A stretch of DNA of 64,000 nucleotides from Flavobacterium daemonense. Its GTDB lineage: Bacteria > Bacteroidota > Bacteroidia > Flavobacteriales > Flavobacteriaceae. This document shows positions 39,830 through 47,783 of this stretch, in pieces (within the stretch, counting starts at the first letter, position 1; each line of letters begins with the position of its first letter). The notes beneath the pieces are model-generated. The model did no database searches. It saw only the letters and a program-made list of their open reading frames with translations, and had not been told where the DNA came from. Position numbers and translations under genes: made by a program. Location: NCBI RefSeq assembly GCF_007341385.1, contig NZ_VJYD01000003.1:310001-374000 (forward strand), given 5' to 3'.

Positions 39830-42622
39830 TTATAATTGCCAGTTAAGACCAAAAACAATAGTTGATCCTTTTCGGTAACTACTAATAAGCGTGTCTTTAG
39901 TTTCGTTTGTAACTGTTGAGGTCGTTTGTTGCGTAAGCCAATATCTTGCATTTAAGATGTTTCTTACTCCAAAGTTGATTCCCAATTTGTATTTTTTAAA
40001 TTCAAAGTTGTTTATGAAATCAAGTGTTGGAACTGCTTTTTCGATAGTATTTTCACGTAGAGATGTACCTACAGTATATACTTTGTCGTAGAAATAGTTA
40101 AAAACCAAAGTTGATAAAAGAGATGTTTCGTCATTACCAGTAGAAAAACTCAAGTCAGAATTAACTAACAAAGGTGAAGCTCCTTGCATTTTTCCTTTCG
40201 CATTTGTGAAATAAGTAGAAATAACACCTGTTGTTTGGTTGTTTTGTGTTTGCTCACTATACAAATAAGATGTATTCAAACCCCAAGAGAAATCTCTTGA
40301 GCGTGCTTCGCTATCAAAGCTGTAAAGAGTTTTACGAACTTCTAGCTCAGCTCCAACAACAAATGCTTTGTCTGTATTCACATATGAATATTCGATTGCA
40401 GGTGAGTTCATTTGCGTACGGCTTATTGGGTTTTGAATGTATTTGTAGAAACCGCCTAACGAAATAATCTCTTTTTTAGATAAATAATAATCATATTTCA
40501 AATCAACATTGTAATCAGTTGATGCGATAAGATATGGGTTACCATACTCGTTGCTATTTACATCAGAGTATAAAAATTGCGCCATTTCTTTAAACTGAGG
40601 CATTGTATAAGTTTCGCTCGCTGCAAAACGTACTGCATTTTTCTCGTTTAGAGCGTACTTTAAATTTACACTTGGCAAAACAAAGTTTTTGTCAATTTTA
40701 GAAGGTTTTACCGTCAAGTCGTTAACACTGCTTGTAAGGTTGGTGTCCCAATTGATAGTTTGTTTAATCTGCTCAGATCTTACGCCTACTTGCACAGTCA
40801 ATTTTTCGTTAACCGGATATAGTAACTGTAGATATCCTGCTAAAATATCACGATTTGCAAGGTAGTAGAAAGGAGAAAGTGCATTTGGGTTGTCTGCTCC
40901 TCCACGTCCTGTATTAAGTTGGAAAACACCTGAATCAAGTCCCGCTTGATTAAGAACCAAGTCTGGATTTAGTGGATCCATAGTTGGCCCTGAACCGAAT
41001 TTATACAATAATTCTGTAAAATTAAATGTTCTGTCAGTAGTACGATAATTTCCTCCCGCAGTCAAAACAGGAGACTTACCTGATTCTGGATTAAAAGTGT
41101 AGTTTACTTCTGCTTTTGCACTTGCATCATTTTCATCAAGTGTCGAAAAATAACGATTGGTTTGTCCAGCTGAGTCCGATGCCGCATTGTAGGAGTTATT
41201 TGCGTCATTGAAAGCATACGTATTGGTTTTACGATCTGGTTCTGTACCTTTTAGTTTGCTGTAAACTCCTCCAACATTGACACTAATTTTGTCGCTAAAT
41301 TTGTAATCAGCCAAAAGTTGGTTTGAGAAAAGGTTGTTGTCATCGTTTTGCTGACGTATTACTAATGATTTTTCGGCACCAGGCGTACCAATGTCTCCGT
41401 TGATATCATCATCAAAACCGATTAATTTGTTTACATATTGCGAGTTGTTGTGAATGTAAAGAGAGTTAACCGATACACTTCCTTTGTCGAATTTGTATTT
41501 TGCATTTCCTAAAAGGGTTTGTGTTGATTTGTAATCCCAACGATCTAAATCATCGCGACGAGTATAATCTCCTGAAAATGTTGCTTGACCAATAAAACCT
41601 TTGCGATAAAAGTATTCGTTGTTGCTTGCAGCTACACCAAAAAGAGAAAGTTTGTTTTTACCAATGTTAAACTTTCCACCACCAATAATGTTGAAATTTT
41701 GATTGATTGTGTTTGATACATTGTCAGTTTTGAAGTTTGTTTGAAAATCATAACTGTTCAAGTTTGTAATAGGGCTGTATCTTCCATTTTGAAGGAAACC
41801 AAAATAGCTATAAGTTCCATTTGCTACAGCAAATCCATTAGATGAATTAGCATTTGTGTTGATACCAGTACGAGCAGATAAACTTAACATTGAATTTTTG
41901 TCTAATTCTTTTGATGAAATATCAATGTTTGCTCCTGCATTATCACCAAATAAATCGGCAGAAAACGTTTTGTTTACGTTTATGTTTTTGATAATGTTAG
42001 CACCAAAAAACTCTAACGAAACATTCTTGTAAACTGGATCTTCAGATGGAAGAGGCAAGCCATTTAATGAAGTCGAATTGTATCGGTCACCAAGTCCGCG
42101 AACAAAAACGTTGTTTACACCTTCTTGTTTAGAAACTCCAGTAGTTTTTACAACTGCACCAGCAGCATCAGAAACTCCTTTTCTTGATAGCTCTTGAGCA
42201 CCAATAACTTGTTTCATTTCGATAGCATTTTTTTGCTCTAATAAAAGTGCCGACTCTTTTTCTTTATTGACTGTTGCCGATTTTACAACAACATCTTTAA
42301 GAGTAAAACTTCCTGATGATAACACTTGGTTAACAGTAACAGTCTCACCAGCTTTAACAGTAACTGGTTTTTCTACAGATTCGTATCCTACGAAGCTGAA
42401 AATGATAGTATAATTTCCTGGATTTACGGTCAATGAATATTTTCCGTCAATGTCTGTATTGGCACTAATGTTTGTTCCTTTTATTAAAACATTTGCAAAA
42501 GGAAGTGCAGCATTATTGGTTTCTTTGTCGGTTAATACGCCAGAAATCGTACCTTTGTTTTGCGCGATCGAGATCGTGCAGAAAAATAATGTAATAAATA
42601 GAAATTTTAAATTGAATTTCAT
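39830..42622 (-). CDS. TonB-dependent receptor with carboxypeptidase-like domain, probable Pho regulon member
   Basis: A 930-residue outer-membrane receptor: signal peptide (about 1-20, ending TISIAQN), regulatory-like domain (about 22-110, GTISGVLTDKETNNAALPFA), plug (about 125-260, with GVSKQEGVNNVFVRGLGDRY and LFGDNAGANIDI) and a barrel ending STIVFGLNWQL. It resembles receptors that work with a lipoprotein partner. Upstream on the minus strand are six 11-bp-phased TTAACA-like boxes and a -7-like TTTCTTTG, and the divergent gene is PhoB-like. Substrate: phosphate or organophosphate by context, not proven. Confidence 0.88.
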   Translation of the reverse strand: MKFNLKFLFITLFFCTISIAQNKGTISGVLTDKETNNAALPFANVLIKGTNISANTDIDGKYSLTVNPGNYTIIFSFVGYESVEKPVTVKAGETVTVNQVLSSGSFTLKDVVVKSATVNKEKESALLLEQKNAIEMKQVIGAQELSRKGVSDAAGAVVKTTGVSKQEGVNNVFVRGLGDRYNSTSLNGLPLPSEDPVYKNVSLEFFGANIIKNINVNKTFSADLFGDNAGANIDISSKELDKNSMLSLSARTGINTNANSSNGFAVANGTYSYFGFLQNGRYSPITNLNSYDFQTNFKTDNVSNTINQNFNIIGGGKFNIGKNKLSLFGVAASNNEYFYRKGFIGQATFSGDYTRRDDLDRWDYKSTQTLLGNAKYKFDKGSVSVNSLYIHNNSQYVNKLIGFDDDINGDIGTPGAEKSLVIRQQNDDNNLFSNQLLADYKFSDKISVNVGGVYSKLKGTEPDRKTNTYAFNDANNSYNAASDSAGQTNRYFSTLDENDASAKAEVNYTFNPESGKSPVLTAGGNYRTTDRTFNFTELLYKFGSGPTMDPLNPDLVLNQAGLDSGVFQLNTGRGGADNPNALSPFYYLANRDILAGYLQLLYPVNEKLTVQVGVRSEQIKQTINWDTNLTSSVNDLTVKPSKIDKNFVLPSVNLKYALNEKNAVRFAASETYTMPQFKEMAQFLYSDVNSNEYGNPYLIASTDYNVDLKYDYYLSKKEIISLGGFYKYIQNPISRTQMNSPAIEYSYVNTDKAFVVGAELEVRKTLYSFDSEARSRDFSWGLNTSYLYSEQTQNNQTTGVISTYFTNAKGKMQGASPLLVNSDLSFSTGNDETSLLSTLVFNYFYDKVYTVGTSLRENTIEKAVPTLDFINNFEFKKYKLGINFGVRNILNARYWLTQQTTSTVTNETKDTLISSYRKGSTIVFGLNWQL

Positions 42623-42650
42623 TTCAGTGTTGTGTTTAATTTATTTTTGG

Positions 42651-42658
42651 CAAAGAAA
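42651..42658 (-). promoter_or_regulatory. -7-like box of the TonB receptor operon
   Basis: The minus strand reads TTTCTTTG (seven of eight with TAnnTTTG). It is separated by 9 bp from the proximal Pho-like hexamer, exactly as at the porin promoter. Confidence 0.5.
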
Positions 42659-42665
42659 GACACGC

Positions 42666-42729
42666 ATTGTAAAGTTCGTGTTAGCCACTTGTTATGTTTT
42701 TGTGTTGTGAAGTTTATCAAATTGTTACC
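42666..42729 (-). promoter_or_regulatory. Putative PhoB operator array upstream of the TonB receptor
   Basis: On the plus strand the words TGTAA, TGTTA, TGTTA, TGTGT, GTTTA and TGTTA start at 42668, 42679, 42690, 42701, 42712 and 42723, exactly 11 bp apart. On the minus strand this is a run of TAACA-like boxes, the pattern of PhoB/PhoP-type boxes (TTAACA with 11-bp period) known from other bacteria. It ends 9 bp before the -7 box. Confidence 0.65.
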
Positions 42730-42853
42730 AAATTAAATTACCGTTAACCGCAATTTTTAACGGTTGTTTTATTGCTATATTTACGCTGCGAAATAAAAAA
42801 CATCGAATTAAAACAATGAAAATTTGATGTAAAAATCTCAATTCTTGCTATTT

Positions 42854-43537
42854 ATGAAAAAAACACAGACCAAGATTTTATTAGTTGACGATGAACCAGA
42901 TATTTTAGAAATCGTTGGCTATAACCTTTCCCAAGAAGGCTATCAAATTGTAACAGCTTCTAATGGAAAAGAAGCTATAGCAAAGGCTCAGAAAGAATTG
43001 CCGGAACTAATCATTATGGATGTAATGATGGCCGAAATGGACGGGATGGAAGCTTGCGAACACATCAGAAAAATTCCAGAATTAAATAATGTGATCATTA
43101 CATTCTTAACCGCGAGAAGCGAAGATTATTCGCAGGTTGCCGGTTTCGACGCAGGTGCTGATGACTATATCACAAAGCCAATAAAACCAAAATTATTGGT
43201 CAGCAAAGTAAAGGCGTTGTTAAGAAGGTTAAAAGAACAAGAAGTCGTAACCGACACTATAAATGTTGGCGGAATCGAAATCAACCGCGAAGAATACAAA
43301 ATCATCAAAGGCAACCTTGAAATCGCTTTGCCAAGAAAAGAATTCGAATTGTTTTATTTATTGGCTTCTAAACCAGGAAAAGTTTTTAAAAGAGATGAAA
43401 TCCTTGATAAAGTTTGGGGTAATGAAGTTGTAGTAGGCGGAAGAACTATCGATGTTCACATTAGAAAACTTAGAGAAAAAATCGGCGAAGACCTTTTTAA
43501 GACTATAAAAGGTGTTGGTTACAAGTTTGAAGTCTAA
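42854..43537 (+). CDS. phoB: PhoB-like response regulator (OmpR family)
   Basis: A 227-residue regulator from ATG 42854. Receiver domain about 6-118: Asp12/Asp13, phosphoacceptor Asp56 in LIIMDVMMAEMDGMEA, and Lys in DDYITKPIKPKLL. Winged-helix effector about 130-227: ALPRKEFELFYLLASKPGKV, GGRTIDVHIRKLREKIGEDL and KTIKGVGYKFEV. It is followed by the PhoR-like kinase gene, and the two flanking transport operons carry phased direct-repeat operators, so I assign it as the phosphate regulator. The 223-bp gap to the kinase gene holds a large hairpin. Family certain; the phosphate role is strongly inferred. Confidence 0.85.
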   Translation: MKKTQTKILLVDDEPDILEIVGYNLSQEGYQIVTASNGKEAIAKAQKELPELIIMDVMMAEMDGMEACEHIRKIPELNNVIITFLTARSEDYSQVAGFDAGADDYITKPIKPKLLVSKVKALLRRLKEQEVVTDTINVGGIEINREEYKIIKGNLEIALPRKEFELFYLLASKPGKVFKRDEILDKVWGNEVVVGGRTIDVHIRKLREKIGEDLFKTIKGVGYKFEV

Positions 43538-43558
43538 GCATTGTAATATAAATTTGAA

Positions 43559-43725
43559 CCATATAAATTATATAAGTTCATTTAAATTATAGCATACATA
43601 TTTTTGTATTCAAAGTTTATCTTTGTTAAAGTTCTGTGCTTTGACAAAGATTTCCTTTTTTATGTTCTAATGTAAATTCATATAATTAAGTTTTGCACTT
43701 AAATGAATTTATATAACTTATATGG
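43559..43725. repeat. 167-bp nested inverted repeat between phoB and phoR
   Basis: Outer arms 43559-43583 and 43701-43725 (25 bp, two mismatches). Within them is a second hairpin, ATCTTTGTTAAAG (43619-43631) and CTTTGACAAAGAT (43639-43651), with a 7-nt loop, plus partial repeats of AATTCAT near 43673-43709. No coding capacity. It may attenuate or process the phoB-phoR message, or be a small non-autonomous mobile element. Confidence 0.75.
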
Positions 43726-43760
43726 AAAAAAAATAATCTCTTAATGGTTCACTATTTTTA

Positions 43761-44840
43761 ATGAAAATCAATTTTAAAAAAACATACAAATTTGCAATTA
43801 AGTCGGCATTATATATAAGTCTGTTTTCAACTGGCTTTGTGCTGATGTTGATGTCATTATTCTATAAAAATCAATTGAAGCATCAAATTGCTTTTGGAAT
43901 AATATTCATAATTTCAATTTATATCTTCTCTTTTCTAGTGCTTCAATATCGTGTTGAACGCTTTATTTATCGAAGAGTCAAAAAGATTTATGATGAGGTT
44001 TCGCTTCTTGAATCGACACCGCTTATCAATCAGCCCATAACAACCGACATGGAAACGCTTTCCCGAGAAGTGAAAAAGTTTGCGACAGATAAAAAGCTTG
44101 AAATCGAAATGCTTGAAATTCGTGAACAATATCGAAGAGAGTTTCTTGGGAATGTTTCACACGAATTAAAGACGCCATTATTTACCGTTCAAGGTTATGT
44201 GTCGACTTTGCTTGACGGGGCAATGGACGATAAACACATTCGAAAAAAGTATTTGAAGCGTGCCGAAAAAGGTGTAGAGCGTCTTATATATATAGTAGAA
44301 GATTTGGATATGATTACCAAATTAGAATCAGGTGATTTAGATTTAAATATGACCGATTTTGATATTGTGGAATTGATTCAGAATGTCTTCGATTTATTAG
44401 AAATGAAGGCCGATAAGAAGAAAATCAAATTGGCTTTTGAAAGTAAAAATGTCCAATCCGTAATTATTCGCGGAGATCAAGACAGAATTCAACAAGTTCT
44501 GGAAAACCTGATTGTGAATTCGATTAAATATGGTAAAGAAGGTGGTCTAACGGAGGTTGGCGTTGTAAATCTTACCAAGAAGAAAGTTTTGATCCGAATC
44601 AGTGATAACGGAGAAGGTGTTGAAAAACAGAATATCTCAAGACTTTTTGAACGTTTTTACCGTGTTGACAAAAGCGGAACGCGTTCTGAAGGAGGTTCTG
44701 GTTTAGGATTAGCAATTGTAAAGCATATTATCGAGGCGCATAAAGAAAAAGTTTATGTAGAAAGTGAATTCGGAATCGGATCTGAGTTCTCTTTTACACT
44801 CGAAAAAGCAAATAAAGTGACAAAATCTGAGGTTAAATAA
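43761..44840 (+). CDS. phoR: PhoR-like sensor histidine kinase
   Basis: A 359-residue inner-membrane kinase with two helices (about 15-34 and 43-62) joined by a very short loop, so no periplasmic sensor domain, as in PhoR. A linker (residues about 65-120) is followed by the HisKA domain with His134 in EFLGNVSHELKTPLFTVQGY and the HATPase domain with QVLENLIVNSIKYG (N box), ISDNGEGVEKQ (G1), FERFYRVDKSGTRSEGG and SGLGLAIVKHI (G2). In other bacteria PhoR responds to phosphate transport through PstSCAB-PhoU, which are not in this window. The cognate regulator gene is immediately upstream. Confidence 0.85.
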   Translation: MKINFKKTYKFAIKSALYISLFSTGFVLMLMSLFYKNQLKHQIAFGIIFIISIYIFSFLVLQYRVERFIYRRVKKIYDEVSLLESTPLINQPITTDMETLSREVKKFATDKKLEIEMLEIREQYRREFLGNVSHELKTPLFTVQGYVSTLLDGAMDDKHIRKKYLKRAEKGVERLIYIVEDLDMITKLESGDLDLNMTDFDIVELIQNVFDLLEMKADKKKIKLAFESKNVQSVIIRGDQDRIQQVLENLIVNSIKYGKEGGLTEVGVVNLTKKKVLIRISDNGEGVEKQNISRLFERFYRVDKSGTRSEGGSGLGLAIVKHIIEAHKEKVYVESEFGIGSEFSFTLEKANKVTKSEVK

Positions 44841-44910
44841 TTGTAACAGCAGTTTTTGTAGAAGCCGTAAAACGAGGGTTTTAACAATAAATCAACATAC
44901 GGTTTCATCG

Positions 44911-44965
44911 CATAACATTAAATTTTTATTATAGTAACATCTTGTTAATGATTTCTTAACATAGG
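44911..44965 (+). promoter_or_regulatory. Putative PhoB operator array upstream of the porin gene
   Basis: TAACAT occurs at 44913, 44935 and 44957, spaced exactly 22 bp (two 11-bp repeats). The intermediate positions hold weaker words, TTTTAT at 44924 and TAATGA at 44946. The last hexamer, TTAACA at 44956-44961, is 9 bp before the -7 box at 44971, the same geometry as upstream of the TonB receptor. Confidence 0.7.
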
Positions 44966-44970
44966 TGAGT

Positions 44971-44978
44971 CATCTTTG
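44971..44978 (+). promoter_or_regulatory. -7-like box of the porin gene
   Basis: CATCTTTG (seven of eight with TAnnTTTG). It overlaps a TTG that would extend the porin frame upstream, so translation is taken to start at ATG 45003. Confidence 0.55.
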
Positions 44979-45002
44979 CATCCTGAAACTAAGGATAAAG
45001 AA

Positions 45003-46313
45003 ATGATAAAAAAATTAATTCTTGTGATGACACTATTGCTGACAGCAGCAATGAACGCTCAAGATGTAAATCAGCAAAATGTAAATAAACAAGAAGTAAA
45101 AAACGAAGTGCTTCGTATTTTAGATTCGATCAACAAAGCAAAACTTCCAGAAACTAAATCTGGAGGAGGAGTTGAAGAACATTGGTACGATAAAATCTCC
45201 TTAAGAGGTTATGCGCAAATACGTTACAATGGGTTGTTTTCTACAAATGATAAAGTAGTCTGCGAACAATGTGATAAATCGTGGGGAACAACCTCGACAG
45301 CTCCAGATGCAAAAGCAAACAACGGACTTTTTATTCGCCGTGCCCGTTTAGTATTTTCGGGTCAAGTGCATCCAAACGTATTTTTCTATTTTCAGCCAGA
45401 TTTTGCAAGTTCTCCTGTAACTGGAGTTCAGAATTTTGTTCAAATTCGTGATTTGTATTTTGATGTTTCTTTTGATAAACTAAGAGAATATAGAGTTCGT
45501 ATTGGACAAAGTAAAATACCTTACGGGTTTGCAAATATGCAGTCAAGCTCGCAACGTTTAACTTTGGATCGTCCTGATGCAGTCAATAGTTCAATTTTGA
45601 ATGAGCGTGATTTAGGTCTTTTCTTTTATTGGGCACCTGCCGAAATCAGAGAACGTTTTGCAATGTTAGTAAGAGATGGTTACAAAGGTTCAGGCGATTT
45701 TGGAGTTTTTGCTTTTGGAGTTTACAATGGTCAGATCGCAAACAAATTAGATGGAAACAGAGATTTGAATGTGGTGGCAAGAGCAAGTTATCCTTTTGTA
45801 ATTGGCAACCAAATTATTGAACCTGGAATTCAAGCTTATACTGGAAAATGGGCTTTTACAGATGAAATTTCAACGGGAGTTTCGGTTAATGATCCAAAAT
45901 ATGTAAAAGATCAAAGAGTAGGAGCGACTTTTGTATTGTATCCAAAACCATTCGGAATCCAGACAGAATATAACATCGGAACAGGACCGCGCTATAATCC
46001 TGCGACCAATTCGGTTGAGGTAAAAGATTTGAATGGAGGTTATGTTTTATTAAATTACAAACTTGATTTTAAAAAACAGCATATCTATCCTTTTGCCCAA
46101 TTTCAATATTATGACGGAGGGAAAAAATATGAAAAAGATGCCAGAAGTTATTTAGTTAGAGATTATCAATTTGGTATCGAATGGCAACCAATCAAAGCAC
46201 TTGAATTGACTGCAGAATATGTAGTTGCCGATAGAACTTTTGAAGACAGCGCCCGCCCAATCAACAGACAAGAAGGTAATTTATTGCGTTTGCAAATGCA
46301 GTTTAATTTCTAA
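45003..46313 (+). CDS. OprO/OprP-type phosphate-selective porin
   Basis: A 436-residue outer-membrane barrel with signal peptide (MIKKLILVMTLLLTAAMNAQ). After a charged N-terminal segment the barrel begins KISLRGYAQIRYNGLF and shows OprP-family features: GLFIRRARLVFSGQVHPNVF, YFQPDFASSP, VRIGQSKIPYGFANMQSSSQ, and the C-terminal EYVVADRTFED then LLRLQMQFNF with terminal Phe. OprP porins pass phosphate or polyphosphate. The Pho-like operator and nearby phoB-phoR fit that role. The 3' end is a nested inverted repeat shared with the convergent glycosyltransferase gene. Confidence 0.88.
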   Translation: MIKKLILVMTLLLTAAMNAQDVNQQNVNKQEVKNEVLRILDSINKAKLPETKSGGGVEEHWYDKISLRGYAQIRYNGLFSTNDKVVCEQCDKSWGTTSTAPDAKANNGLFIRRARLVFSGQVHPNVFFYFQPDFASSPVTGVQNFVQIRDLYFDVSFDKLREYRVRIGQSKIPYGFANMQSSSQRLTLDRPDAVNSSILNERDLGLFFYWAPAEIRERFAMLVRDGYKGSGDFGVFAFGVYNGQIANKLDGNRDLNVVARASYPFVIGNQIIEPGIQAYTGKWAFTDEISTGVSVNDPKYVKDQRVGATFVLYPKPFGIQTEYNIGTGPRYNPATNSVEVKDLNGGYVLLNYKLDFKKQHIYPFAQFQYYDGGKKYEKDARSYLVRDYQFGIEWQPIKALELTAEYVVADRTFEDSARPINRQEGNLLRLQMQFNF

Positions 46314-46326
46314 AAAAATAAGAGTG

Positions 46327-46440
46327 AAAATCCGTGTTTATCCGCGTTTTTGCAAATGCAAATCCGTTTAATCTGTGTCACGATTTAGACGCAGATTAAA
46401 CGGATTCACTATCGTGAAGACGCGGATCAACACGGATTTT
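46327..46440. repeat. Nested double inverted repeat at a convergent gene end
   Basis: Outer arms 46327-46348 and 46419-46440 (22 bp, two mismatches) and inner arms 46361-46379 and 46388-46406 (19 bp, one mismatch), built of AATCCGTTTAATC-type words. It closes both the porin and the glycosyltransferase transcripts. Confidence 0.82.
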
Positions 46441-46468
46441 TTATTGTTGCGTTTTTTATTGTTGAGAT

Positions 46469-47539
46469 TTATTCTTCAAAAACAGAAAATAATTTATCCC
46501 AATCAATATCATTTTTAAATTGGGACAATCCCTTAAACGACTTTACTTTTGAAAGATCTTCAATGGTAAAGTCGTTTTGCATTGCATACGGCACCAAGTT
46601 TTCTTCTTGAAGTTTTATTGCTAGATATTCTTGTTCGTATTGCCCAGGAGTTGGAATAAAAAAGGCTTTTTTGCCCAGCTTAGCCAAATCCATAACGGTT
46701 GTATATCCAGAACGGCAAAGAACAAATTCACTTTCATTAAAAGTTTGTTCCAACTGTTTTGAGTTCATGAAATTGTAATAGGTGACATTTCCGGCTTGCC
46801 ATTTGGTTTGCACTTTCTCGACAAGACCTTGAATAAACACCACTTTTCCTTTGTAATTAGCGGCTTCTTTTTGAAGTTTCTCATCCAAATATGTTCGCTG
46901 AGGTTCAGGTCCAGACAAAATAATCATCAAATCGTATTGTTTTGGAGTCTCCTTTTGGCGCATTCTGCTTAAAGGCCCAATGTATTTTAAGTTCAGATCA
47001 TTGGTTTTCAAATGCCCTAATTCGCCCGTAAGATTAGTTTCTCCATTGGTATCAGGAACCCAGCATTCTGTATATTTTTTGATAATATATTGATGACATT
47101 TACTTGTAAACCAAGTTGTGTTTCCTGTCATTACATTCAATTGATGGGTCATAAAAACAGATGGAACTTTTTTGCTGAAAACGCCCAAACGATTATCCGA
47201 AATAATGCCGTCAATTCCATGTTTTTTAATCCAGCTGTTCACGATTTTTTTCTCGTCTAAAATGGCTGTGATCATTTTTGGAAGATTTTGAATCAGCTTC
47301 CATTTAAAATTTTTGCCATTTTTAGCATATTCAATATGATAAGAAGGCAACTCTAAAGTTTGTATATACGGAAATTCTTTGCGCAATAAGGCAAGCGCAA
47401 TCCCATCAGAAGCAATAATCGGAATGAAGTTATTCTCTTGAAGCGCTTTAATGATCGGGATACATCTTGTGGCATGGCCTAATCCCCAGTTTAATGGAGC
47501 AACTAAAATTGTTTTGTTCGCAGAATAGTCAATGCTCAT
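46469..47539 (-). CDS. MurG-like (GT28-type) glycosyltransferase
   Basis: A 356-residue cytosolic or membrane-associated GT-B enzyme. The N-terminal domain starts KTILVAPLNWGLGHATRCIP, with the glycine-rich GLGHATR of MurG and UgtP-type enzymes. The C-terminal domain has MIILSGPEPQRTYLDEKL, SEFVLCRSGYTTVMDLAKLG and FIPTPGQYEQEYLA, the donor-binding pattern. The acceptor and sugar are unknown; genuine MurG would be in the cell-wall cluster, so this is a paralogous lipid or glycan transferase. Monocistronic. Confidence 0.85.
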   Translation of the reverse strand: MSIDYSANKTILVAPLNWGLGHATRCIPIIKALQENNFIPIIASDGIALALLRKEFPYIQTLELPSYHIEYAKNGKNFKWKLIQNLPKMITAILDEKKIVNSWIKKHGIDGIISDNRLGVFSKKVPSVFMTHQLNVMTGNTTWFTSKCHQYIIKKYTECWVPDTNGETNLTGELGHLKTNDLNLKYIGPLSRMRQKETPKQYDLMIILSGPEPQRTYLDEKLQKEAANYKGKVVFIQGLVEKVQTKWQAGNVTYYNFMNSKQLEQTFNESEFVLCRSGYTTVMDLAKLGKKAFFIPTPGQYEQEYLAIKLQEENLVPYAMQNDFTIEDLSKVKSFKGLSQFKNDIDWDKLFSVFEE

Positions 47540-47639
47540 AGTTTAACGCTTTTTAAAAGCGAATATAAAGAAATATGTTTTTGATGATATTTCGGACATA
47601 TTACTAAATTATTAACGGAATATTTTATTTAAGGTACTA

Positions 47640-47780
47640 AGTTTCTAAGTTACTGAGATACTAAGTTTCTGAGATGCTAAGTTTTTGGAAATGGTTAAAT
47701 AAAAAAACCGAACAGAAGTTCGGTTTTAAATGGAGCGCCTAAAAAAACTTAGAAGCTTAGTATCTCAGAATCTTAGAAAC
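47640..47780. repeat. ACTAAGTTTCTGAGAT-type tandem repeats in inverted halves
   Basis: About 3.5 copies of an 8/16-bp word between 47640 and 47690, and the reverse complement (CTTAGAAGCTTAGTATCTCA) at 47749-47768 and beyond. A hairpin AAAACCGAAC/GTTCGGTTTT at 47704-47727 lies between them and probably terminates the adaptor-domain gene. The leuS leader (about 19700-19742) contains the same CTTAGAA words. Confidence 0.7.
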
Positions 47781-47783
47781 TTT

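Noticed and set aside
47640..47780. Coding potential in the ACTAAGTTTCTGAGAT repeat region
   Set aside because: Simple repeats and a hairpin account for it; no frame with a plausible start.
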